Positions 41,972 to 48,966 of a DNA stretch of 54,704 nucleotides are shown here, in pieces. Both the position numbers and the translations under genes were made by a program. The notes below the pieces were generated by a model. That model was given only the letters and a program-made list of their open reading frames with translations. It was not told where the DNA came from and made no database searches. This DNA comes from Treponema sp. (GTDB lineage Bacteria > Spirochaetota > Spirochaetia > Treponematales > Treponemataceae): the NCBI RefSeq assembly GCF_024696245.1, contig NZ_JAILGZ010000057.1:1-54704 (forward strand). The letters run 5' to 3'. Position 1 is the first letter of the stretch. Each line of letters begins with the position of its first letter.

Positions 41972-42196
41972 TTACATGCTTTTTTTAAAGAGGGAGTCTA
42001 CTTCTTCCTGAGTAACGCGGCAGTTTGTTATGTCAGCAAGGGATGTTTTTCCTGCACGGGCTGTGTTTTTCTTTATATTGTTTCTTATCTTGCTGCAAAA
42101 ATCAGTAACAAGCCCAGAAGTCTTTTTTTCTTCGGCATGAGCCATAAAGAGCTTGTCCAGATCACTTTGAGAAAGGGAAATTCCTGCATCTGCCAT
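41972..42196 (-). CDS. Small protein with two FliM-N-terminus-like motifs
   Basis: A 74-residue soluble protein. The start at 42196 is set by CTGGAGG 6 bases upstream; an ATG at 42220 is less likely. Residues 8-17 read LSQSDLDKLF and residues 61-70 read VTQEEVDSLF. Both fit the LSQ-x-E-I-D-x-L-L motif at the N-terminus of FliM and FliY, the peptide that docks phospho-CheY. Between them lies a basic, helical linker (SKIRNNIKKNTARAGK). No flagellar gene is adjacent. Functional inference: a CheY-P binder, decoy or adaptor. Chance similarity of short helices cannot be excluded. Confidence 0.6.
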   Translation of the reverse strand: MADAGISLSQSDLDKLFMAHAEEKKTSGLVTDFCSKIRNNIKKNTARAGKTSLADITNCRVTQEEVDSLFKKSM

Positions 42197-42320
42197 AGGG
42201 GCCTCCAGTAAGGTCAGCATTTTTTAATTGCTAATTTTATATAATTGTAAGGCATAAGTCATTATAAAACAAAGAAATTTTTTCATAATGGAGAATTTAG
42301 CTGTAGAAGAAAAAATAAAT

Positions 42321-42350
42321 TTGACAAATTTAAATCAACACGTGTAAAAT
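42321..42350 (+). promoter_or_regulatory. Promoter of the sugar ABC/GH35 operon
   Basis: Consensus TTGACA (42321-42326), an 18-base spacer, TAAAAT (42345-42350). The leader of ~33 bases has GGAGG before the ATG at 42390. Confidence 0.7.
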
Positions 42351-42367
42351 AAACGTGTTGATTTAAA
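42329..42367. promoter_or_regulatory. Operator candidate: 15-bp perfect inverted repeat around the -10 box
   Basis: Arm 42329-42343 (ending CAACACGT) and its perfect reverse complement 42353-42367 flank 9 bases that hold most of the -10 box. A repressor bound here would block the promoter. The left arm also completes a self-complementary ACACGTGT (42338-42345). The cognate regulator gene is not adjacent. Confidence 0.75.
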
Positions 42368-42389
42368 ATAAGGTGTATAGGAGGTTGGT

Positions 42390-43592
42390 ATGAGTAAAAG
42401 GTTCATATTTGTATCAGTAGTTTTTCTTGCTGCTCTTGTATGGCTTTCCATGCCTGAGTTTAAGGAAAAAGATGATGGTAAGACAACAATAACTGTCTGG
42501 GAGTCTTTAGGTGGTCCTGATGTCTTTATAAAGCAAGCCGGAGAAGCTTATTCCCGTTTGCATCCGGATGTAAAGATTAAGTTTGTAAACGTAGAACTTG
42601 GAGATGCAGTAAGCCAGGTTGCCCTGGATGCTCCTGCTGGAGTAGGGCCTGATATTTTTGCAGCTCCTCACGACAAACTTGGTGAACTTTATAATATGGG
42701 CCTTGTATTTGCAGTAGAAAACCCTGATGAAGTTAAGGCAGCTGTTCTTGACAGTTGTTCAAAGGCTGTTTCATATAAGGGTACTATGTACGGTTATCCT
42801 GTCAGTGCAGAAACCTATGCTCTTTTCTATAATAAGGATTATATTTCAGAAGAAGAAATTCCTCTTAAATGGAGCGGACTTGTAAACTGGTGCCGTGACT
42901 TTAATGCAAAAAATCCTGGTAAATACGGTTTTATGATGGATGTAGGTCAGGGTTATTATACCATCACCTTTGCATCTAAAAACGGTAACAGGCTTTTTGG
43001 TAAGGACGGAACTGATTCAGAACATACTAACCTTAATAATACTGATGCTGTCCTGGGAATGTCCTTCTTTCAGGGGATGAGAAAAGCTATGCTGGATGTG
43101 CCTTCTGCTGACTTAAGTACTGCTACCTGTGACGATTCCTTCCGTTCCGGAAAAGTTGCCATGTATATTACCGGTCTCTGGAACGTAAAGTCTTTTGAAG
43201 AAGCCGGTATTAATTTTGGTGTAGCTGCTCTTCCTGCCTTACCTGGTGAAGATACTCCTTCTCCTTCTTTTAGTGGTACCCGTGCCATGTATGTAAGTGC
43301 TTTCTCCAATCACGAAAAGATTGCTGCAGATTTTGCAAAATTCCTTATCAGTCCGGAAATGCAGAAACTCAGGTTTGAAATTACCGGAGCCCTTCCTGCA
43401 ATTGATGTTACTGTAGAAAGTCCTTATATTGCCGGCTTCCTTAAGCAGCTGGACTATTCTTTCCCGATGCCTTCCATAGACAGAATGTCTTCTTTCTGGG
43501 CTTCTATGGATAGTGCTTCCAAGAATATATGGGAGGGGGCAGATGTTCAGACAGAACTTAATGCCTGTGACCATATCATTATGAGTAACTGA
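42390..43592 (+). CDS. Sugar ABC transporter substrate-binding protein, MalE-like
   Basis: A 400-residue extracytoplasmic solute-binding protein. N-terminal hydrophobic segment FIFVSVVFLAALVWLSMPEF lacks a lipobox Cys, so it is either cleaved and soluble or stays anchored by this helix, unlike the other binding proteins of the window. The mature part has TTITVWESLGGPDVFIKQAG, GVGPDIFAAPHDKLGELYN, YGYPVSAETYALFYNKDYI and GKVAMYITGLWNVKSFEEAG, which match maltose/oligosaccharide binders. It heads an operon with two permeases and a GH35 enzyme, so a galactoside is the likely ligand. The ATPase must come from elsewhere. Confidence 0.88.
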   Translation: MSKRFIFVSVVFLAALVWLSMPEFKEKDDGKTTITVWESLGGPDVFIKQAGEAYSRLHPDVKIKFVNVELGDAVSQVALDAPAGVGPDIFAAPHDKLGELYNMGLVFAVENPDEVKAAVLDSCSKAVSYKGTMYGYPVSAETYALFYNKDYISEEEIPLKWSGLVNWCRDFNAKNPGKYGFMMDVGQGYYTITFASKNGNRLFGKDGTDSEHTNLNNTDAVLGMSFFQGMRKAMLDVPSADLSTATCDDSFRSGKVAMYITGLWNVKSFEEAGINFGVAALPALPGEDTPSPSFSGTRAMYVSAFSNHEKIAADFAKFLISPEMQKLRFEITGALPAIDVTVESPYIAGFLKQLDYSFPMPSIDRMSSFWASMDSASKNIWEGADVQTELNACDHIIMSN

Positions 43593-43616
43593 TTTAAGAA
43601 TTTTATGGAGGAAAAG

Positions 43617-44933
43617 ATGACTTTGGCTTTAGACGGAAGTTCAGGAAAGAAAATCAGGAAAACAGCCCTGTGCTTTATGGGACTTTCACATCTTATTCAT
43701 TTAAAGGAATATTTAAAGGGTGTAATTTTTGCTTTAATAGAAGTGGGCTTTATTGCCTGCATTCCATTTATTGCAGGAAAAATCAGGGATCTTATTACAT
43801 TAGGTTCTCCTCATCCGGAACTTGCAGCCCGCTATCGTGATAATTCAACTTACATGCTTATAGACGGCATTCTTGTTCTTGCCCTTATTGGTATTTTTGC
43901 TGCCCTTTATGTAATTTCAGTAAGAAGTGCAGAAAAATCTTACGGCGTTTACTGCAGGACAGGCAGGTATGCTTCCCAGAAGATTTCAGAAAGCCTGAAT
44001 AATGCCTTTCCTATAGCAGGACTTGCTCCCTGTGTAGTAATGCTTTTAGTTTTTGTTGTTGTACCTTTAGTATTCAGTATTGCAGTTGCCTTTACAAACT
44101 ATAGTTCTCCTTATCACCTTACACCTGCAAAGACAATTGACTGGGTTGGGGCAGACAACTTTATCAGCCTTATTTTTGGGGGAACAGGATGGTCTGCAGG
44201 ATTTGCCCGTGTTGCAATATGGACAATCATCTGGGCCGTTCTTTCTACATTTACCTGCTATTTTGGAGGCCTTATTGTTGCCATTTCCCTTCAGGAAAGC
44301 GGAATCAGGTTCTCTTCTGTATTCAGATTCATTTTTATCCTTCCTTATGCTGTTCCTTCTGTAATAACCATGCTTGTATGGAAGAACATGCTTAACGGAA
44401 CTTTTGGAACTATAAACAGAACCCTGTGGGCTCTGGGAATTGTAAAGCACGGAACTGTAATTCCATGGCTGGGAGATGCAACCATTGCTCAGATTATGTG
44501 TATCGTTGTAAACCTCTGGGCCGGTTTTGGTTACTTTATGATGCTTTCTATGGGTACAATGACTGCCATTCCTAAAGATTTGTATGAAGCTGCCCGTATG
44601 GACGGTGCAAACAGTAATCAGGTAATGAGGCATGTAACCCTTCCTCTGGTACTTTTCCAGACAATGCCTCTTATCATTATGAGCTTTACCCATAACATCA
44701 ATAACTTCGGAATCATTTACTTCCTTACAGGTGGTGATCCTACTGTTGCTGATACAACAACTACCCGTGCAGGTGGTACGGATATTCTTGTTACATGGAT
44801 TTATAAACTCACTATGAATCTTATGCGTTATGACTTTGCTTCGGTAATAGCTGTTCTTATCTTTGTTGTACTTGCTCCGTTTGCAATCTATCAGTTTAAG
44901 AATACCAAAGCTTATAAAGAAGGAGAGCTGTAA
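43617..44933 (+). CDS. Sugar ABC transporter permease, MalF-like
   Basis: A 438-residue inner-membrane permease. Two extra N-terminal membrane segments (FALIEVGFIACIPFIAG and LIDGILVLALIGIFAALYV) precede the usual six-helix core that starts near PIAGLAPCVVMLLVFVVVP. The EAA coupling motif is EAARMDGANSNQVMRHVTLP. The start at 43617 is chosen because GGAGGAAAAG directly upstream is an ideal Shine-Dalgarno and overlaps the ATG at 43605. It pairs with the MalG-like gene, whose ATG shares one base with its stop. Confidence 0.9.
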   Translation: MTLALDGSSGKKIRKTALCFMGLSHLIHLKEYLKGVIFALIEVGFIACIPFIAGKIRDLITLGSPHPELAARYRDNSTYMLIDGILVLALIGIFAALYVISVRSAEKSYGVYCRTGRYASQKISESLNNAFPIAGLAPCVVMLLVFVVVPLVFSIAVAFTNYSSPYHLTPAKTIDWVGADNFISLIFGGTGWSAGFARVAIWTIIWAVLSTFTCYFGGLIVAISLQESGIRFSSVFRFIFILPYAVPSVITMLVWKNMLNGTFGTINRTLWALGIVKHGTVIPWLGDATIAQIMCIVVNLWAGFGYFMMLSMGTMTAIPKDLYEAARMDGANSNQVMRHVTLPLVLFQTMPLIIMSFTHNINNFGIIYFLTGGDPTVADTTTTRAGGTDILVTWIYKLTMNLMRYDFASVIAVLIFVVLAPFAIYQFKNTKAYKEGEL

Positions 44934-46177
44934 TGACACGTGCAGGTTCTATCGTTAATAAGACGATTATTTATGTTGTATTTGTTTTGATTTCAATAGC
45001 AGTATTTTATCCTCTGGTTTATGTAGTAGCCGGAGCATTTGCACCTGGTTCAGGTATTTCTGATATGAGTATTGTTCCTTTTACCAGGGAATATACAGAA
45101 AAAAGTGAAGATGATTCAGCTGCCAGTCTGGATAAAGTTGTAGAAAATTATCGCGGTACAGGAAACATTCTTCCTCTGGTACTGGTTTCTGAACTTAAGG
45201 GCCAGGAAATCCTTGGAGTTAATATTACTGTAGAAGGGGCTGCTGCCGGTGAATGGTATACAGCTGTTGCAGGCCAGGAATGGAAAAACGAAATCCGCCT
45301 TGCTGCAGAAAGTGATCCAGAGACTTCTTCTATTGTATACAAGGGTTCTACTACTGATGGAGAATTCATTAAGGCTTATATTTCTGATGGTCTTGGACTT
45401 GCTGCCAATGCAGATGCTGCTCCTTCTAAGGTTTCGGTTTCTTTTGACATTAAAAAAACTGGTCCTGCTCCAAAAACTCATTTTACTACAAAGGGTGCCT
45501 TTACATTAAAGCACTTTAAGTATCTTTTTACTCAGACTCAGTACTGGCTCTGGTTTAAAAATACCCTTGTAATTTCTTTGTGGACAGCCTTGCTTACAGT
45601 AATTATTTCTTCCATAAGCGCTTATGTATTCTCCCGCTTCCATTTTGTATTTAAGAAGACCCTTATGATGAGCCTTCTTGTCCTTCAGATTTTCCCTTCC
45701 TTTGTAGGTATGATTGCAATTTATGTAATCCTTAACCGTATTGGGGGGCTGGATACTCTCTGGGGACTGGTGCTTGTTTATGTAGCAGGAAACATTCCTT
45801 ACAACACCTGGATGGTAAAGAGCTACATGGATACTGTAAGCCGTAACCTTGATGAAGCTGCCCGTATTGACGGTGCAAGCCACTTTAGAATTTACAGTAC
45901 GATTATTCTTCCGGTAACAAAACCTATTATTACTTTCCTGGCTATTTCCAGCTTTACAGGACCATGGATGGACTTTATCTTCCCTAAAATGGTTCTCCGC
46001 AGTCCGGAAAAACAGACTCTGGCTATAGGACTCTTTAGCTTTGTATCTGATAAAAAACAGGAATTTACTACATTTGCTGCCGGCTCCCTGATAATTTCCA
46101 TTCCATTCATTATATTCTTCCTCCTGACACAGAAGAGCATGATGGTTTCCATGGGTTCCGGGGCTGTAAAGGAATAA
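44933..46177 (+). CDS. Sugar ABC transporter permease, MalG-like, with periplasmic insertion
   Basis: A 414-residue permease, well above the usual ~280-300. The first membrane segment (about 9-33) is followed by a ~150-residue periplasmic domain (about 35-185) before TLKHFKYLFTQTQYWLWFKN, where the normal core resumes. The EAA motif is EAARIDGASHFRIYSTIILP. In the well-studied maltose system the large periplasmic loop is in MalF, so its position in the MalG partner is unusual and may contact the binding protein. It overlaps the MalF-like stop by one base. Confidence 0.9.
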   Translation: MTRAGSIVNKTIIYVVFVLISIAVFYPLVYVVAGAFAPGSGISDMSIVPFTREYTEKSEDDSAASLDKVVENYRGTGNILPLVLVSELKGQEILGVNITVEGAAAGEWYTAVAGQEWKNEIRLAAESDPETSSIVYKGSTTDGEFIKAYISDGLGLAANADAAPSKVSVSFDIKKTGPAPKTHFTTKGAFTLKHFKYLFTQTQYWLWFKNTLVISLWTALLTVIISSISAYVFSRFHFVFKKTLMMSLLVLQIFPSFVGMIAIYVILNRIGGLDTLWGLVLVYVAGNIPYNTWMVKSYMDTVSRNLDEAARIDGASHFRIYSTIILPVTKPIITFLAISSFTGPWMDFIFPKMVLRSPEKQTLAIGLFSFVSDKKQEFTTFAAGSLIISIPFIIFFLLTQKSMMVSMGSGAVKE

Positions 46178-46190
46178 TTAAAAATATAGG

Positions 46191-46228
46191 GCTGTCCTCC
46201 CAGGGATGTGTTTTCTTAGGGGGGCAGC
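46191..46228 (+). other. Hairpin between MalG-like and GH35 genes
   Basis: GCTGTCCTCC (46191-46200) pairs with GGGGGGCAGC (46219-46228), ten pairs of which two are G-U wobbles only in plus-strand RNA. The tail is TTTGT and then A-rich, so it is a poor terminator. It could attenuate read-through or protect the transporter mRNA from 3' decay. Confidence 0.55.
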
Positions 46229-46251
46229 TTTGTAAAAAAAAAGGAATTTTT

Positions 46252-48414
46252 ATGACATCTTATTCATTTGACAACAAAAGCCTTTTCAGGGACAACAAAC
46301 GCTGGTTCCCTGTAATGGGAGAGATTCACTATTCACGCTATCCTGAAGCATACTGGAAGGAAGCCCTTCTAAAAATGAAGGAGGGTGGAGTAGATATTAT
46401 AAGTTCTTACGTAATATGGATTCACCATGAAGAAATAGAAAATCAATGGGACTGGACCGGCTGCCGTAATTTAAGAAAGTTTGTTGAACTTATAAAGGAA
46501 TGCGGCCTTACTATGGTTTTAAGAATCGGGCCATGGGTTCATGCAGAAGTTCGTAACGGGGGATTCCCTGACTGGCTTTTAAAGAAGTGTCCTGATGCAA
46601 GAACAAACAGTCCTTCTTATTTTGCAGAAGTAGAAAAGCTTTATAAAAATATTTTTGAACAGGTAAAGGGGCTTTTGCTAAAAGATGGTGGTCCTGTTAT
46701 TGGTGTTCAGATTGAAAATGAATTTGGTCACTGCGGCGGACTCTGGGGAGAAGACGGAGAACTTCATATGAAGCGTCTTACTCAGATGGCAAAGGACATT
46801 GGTTTTGACCTTCCTCTTTATACTGCAACAGGCTGGGGTGGTGCTTTAACAGGAGGTCTTCTTCCTGTAATGGGTGGTTACTGTGAAGCTCCATGGGATC
46901 CCCGTGTTACAGAAATTGAACCAAGCGTTAACTACGTCTTTACCTATGAACGTAATGACCACGGAATTGGAAGTGATTATGGTCTTGGAGAAGGAATTAC
47001 CTTTGACATGAAAAAATTCCCTTATCTTACTGCAGAACTGGGAGGAGGACTTCAGGTTACTTACAAGAGACGTCCTGTTGCCAGAGGTAAGGATATTGGT
47101 GGAATGAGCCTTGCAAAAATGGGAAGCGGCTGTAATCTTTTAGGTTACTATATGTATCACGGCGGCTGTAATCCGGAAGGTAAACTTACTACCCTTGAAG
47201 AAAACACTTCTACAGGCTCAATTAATGACCTTCCTGTAAAGAATTATGACTTCCGCGCTCCTCTTGGTGAATACGGTAAGAAAAATGACAGCTATGACGA
47301 GATAAAGCTCTATTCCCTTTTTGTACATGACTTTGGAGAAGCTTTAGCAGCAACTGATACCTATATTCCTGAAGAAAATCCTGTAGATGCTGATAACCTT
47401 ACGGATTTAAGGTCTTCATGGAGATATTCAGATTGCAGGACCTGTAATAAAAAGAAGGGTTTTGTTTTTGTAAACAATTTTCAGCGCAGATATGCTATGG
47501 CTGATCATAAAAACATTGTCCTTAAAAATAAGGAAGGGGCTGCAGAGTTTAAAGCCCTGGATGTTTATGACGGAGATATGTTCTTTTTGCCATTTAATTT
47601 TTCTGTAGGAAAGAATAATCTTGCCTCTGCCCTTGTTACACCTTTGTGTTCTTTGAATAAAAAGGACTATGTATTCTACAGTGCAGCCAGTCCTGCAGGA
47701 AAAGGTCCTGTAAAAGAATCTTCCGTTAAGGGAATAAAGGAAGCTGATGGTGACTTGTATTCCTTTGATGTTCTTGAAGATGAATCAGTAAAAATCCTTA
47801 CCCTGAGCCGTAATGATGCCCTTAAAGCTCATAAAGTAAAGGCTTCTTCCGGTCAGGAGTATATTTTTATAACAGATGCTGCCCTTTATCAGGAAAACTG
47901 TAATGGAAAGACCCTGGTTCACTTTGAATCAGAGGGGGATTTTGATGTAAAGATTTACCCTGAGCTTAAGGAAGTGCCTGCCGGTCTTGACTATGTTAAG
48001 TCTGAAAATGGCTTTGCTTTATATCGTGGCAGCCCGGCAGCCGGCAGTGGTTTTGGTGTAAAATGTGAAACCCGTCAGGAAGATGGAAAGCTTAAGCTGT
48101 CTGTGGTAACAGATGCCTTTGATTCAGAAGATGCTTACATTGAAGTAGATTATACAGGTAACTGCGGCAGACTTTATCAGGATTCAAAGCTTGTGGATGA
48201 TTCCATTTATATTGGTGATGACTTTCCATGGCGTATATACCTTAAGCGCTTTGGAAAAGAAAGCCACAAATTTGAGCTGGAGATTGATCCTCTTAAGAAA
48301 AGCCAGAAAAGCTTAAACTTTATAGAAAAGTGGCCTGACTTTAACAGTGACAGTATCTGCATCGTTCGTTCAGTAAAATGCGGACTGGAGCAGAAAACAA
48401 GCATAGAGCTTTAG
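46252..48414 (+). CDS. GH35 beta-galactosidase
   Basis: A 720-residue cytoplasmic glycosidase without a signal peptide. The N-terminal barrel has the GH35 layout: GEIHYSRYPEAYWKEALLKM, VIWIHHEE, VLRIGPWVHAEVRNGGFPDW and QIENEFGHCGG, where the second Glu is the probable acid/base; the nucleophile is likely the Glu of LTAELGGG. Later residues form beta domains (~400-700). It should remove terminal galactose from imported oligosaccharides. It is the last gene of the ABC operon, 74 bases after the MalG-like gene, with an AAGGAA Shine-Dalgarno. Confidence 0.85.
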   Translation: MTSYSFDNKSLFRDNKRWFPVMGEIHYSRYPEAYWKEALLKMKEGGVDIISSYVIWIHHEEIENQWDWTGCRNLRKFVELIKECGLTMVLRIGPWVHAEVRNGGFPDWLLKKCPDARTNSPSYFAEVEKLYKNIFEQVKGLLLKDGGPVIGVQIENEFGHCGGLWGEDGELHMKRLTQMAKDIGFDLPLYTATGWGGALTGGLLPVMGGYCEAPWDPRVTEIEPSVNYVFTYERNDHGIGSDYGLGEGITFDMKKFPYLTAELGGGLQVTYKRRPVARGKDIGGMSLAKMGSGCNLLGYYMYHGGCNPEGKLTTLEENTSTGSINDLPVKNYDFRAPLGEYGKKNDSYDEIKLYSLFVHDFGEALAATDTYIPEENPVDADNLTDLRSSWRYSDCRTCNKKKGFVFVNNFQRRYAMADHKNIVLKNKEGAAEFKALDVYDGDMFFLPFNFSVGKNNLASALVTPLCSLNKKDYVFYSAASPAGKGPVKESSVKGIKEADGDLYSFDVLEDESVKILTLSRNDALKAHKVKASSGQEYIFITDAALYQENCNGKTLVHFESEGDFDVKIYPELKEVPAGLDYVKSENGFALYRGSPAAGSGFGVKCETRQEDGKLKLSVVTDAFDSEDAYIEVDYTGNCGRLYQDSKLVDDSIYIGDDFPWRIYLKRFGKESHKFELEIDPLKKSQKSLNFIEKWPDFNSDSICIVRSVKCGLEQKTSIEL

Positions 48415-48421
48415 TTTTTAT

Positions 48422-48490
48422 TCCCGGACAGAAAAAGACAGAAAAAATCCTGACAATTTCTCTGTTAATTTCTGAATCCGGGATTTTTTT
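48422..48490 (+). terminator. Long composite terminator after the GH35 gene
   Basis: Outer stem TCCCGGA/TCCGGGA (48422-48428, 48477-48483) followed by seven T. An inner stem CAGAAA/TTTCTG (48429-48434, 48469-48474) stacks on it with a two-base bulge. Confidence 0.8.
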
Positions 48491-48546
48491 TGTCCTTTTA
48501 TAAATAACTTGCATTCAATTTAATTTTCTCAATAAGTGCATTTTTA

Positions 48547-48575
48547 TTGTCACTTTTTTTTATGACGGGTATATT
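48547..48575 (+). promoter_or_regulatory. Copper operon promoter
   Basis: TTGTCA (48547-48552), a 17-base spacer, TATATT (48570-48575). The expected mRNA begins near 48582, which rules out the ATG at 48547 and fits the ATG at 48604 with CGGAGG upstream. Confidence 0.6.
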
Positions 48576-48603
48576 GTTATGTAGATATTCCGGAGGTAAT
48601 TAT

Positions 48604-48951
48604 ATGGGTACTATTGTTATTTGTGCTGTTCTGGCTGTAATCGTCCTGCTGGCATTTAAAAGCGGTCTTTCTCACTTTAAGGGAGAAGGGGGCTGCTGCG
48701 GAGGTGGTGGAGGTTCAGTTGTTCTTGAAAAAAAACTTGAAGGACCTGTGGTTTCTAAAAAAACTATTACCATAAAGGGAATGAAGTGTGACAACTGTCG
48801 TGTTAAGGCTCAGAATGCCCTTAATCAGATAGATGGTGTATTAGCAAAAGTAAACCTTAAAAAAGAAAGGGCAGAGCTTTCTTTTGACAGGGAAGTTTCT
48901 GATGAAGTAATAAAGGCCGCTGTAGAAAAATGTGGTTTTACAGTTGAATAA
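48604..48951 (+). CDS. Membrane-anchored Cys-rich protein with HMA metal-binding domain
   Basis: A 115-residue protein. One N-terminal membrane helix (IVICAVLAVIVLLAFKSG) is followed by GEGGCCGGGGG, a Cys/Gly-rich patch like that of FeoB-associated Cys-rich proteins. A heavy-metal-associated domain (~48-115) follows, with the metal motif GMKCDNC. The combination suggests a membrane-tethered copper chaperone handing Cu(I) to the ATPase next door. The start is set by CGGAGG and by the promoter position. It is 15 bases upstream of the copA-like gene, with a nearly identical Shine-Dalgarno context. Confidence 0.75.
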   Translation: MGTIVICAVLAVIVLLAFKSGLSHFKGEGGCCGGGGGSVVLEKKLEGPVVSKKTITIKGMKCDNCRVKAQNALNQIDGVLAKVNLKKERAELSFDREVSDEVIKAAVEKCGFTVE

Positions 48952-48966
48952 TCCGGAGGTAAGTTA

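Noticed and set aside
44067-44939. A 290-codon antisense open frame inside the MalF-like gene
   Set aside because: Composition (many Cys, Ser, Lys, Asn) is that of a reverse-frame shadow, without a domain or ribosome site. The sense strand is a clear permease.
48547-48603. Upstream start for the HMA membrane protein at 48547
   Set aside because: The stretch coincides with the operon promoter, and CGGAGG stands directly before the ATG at 48604.
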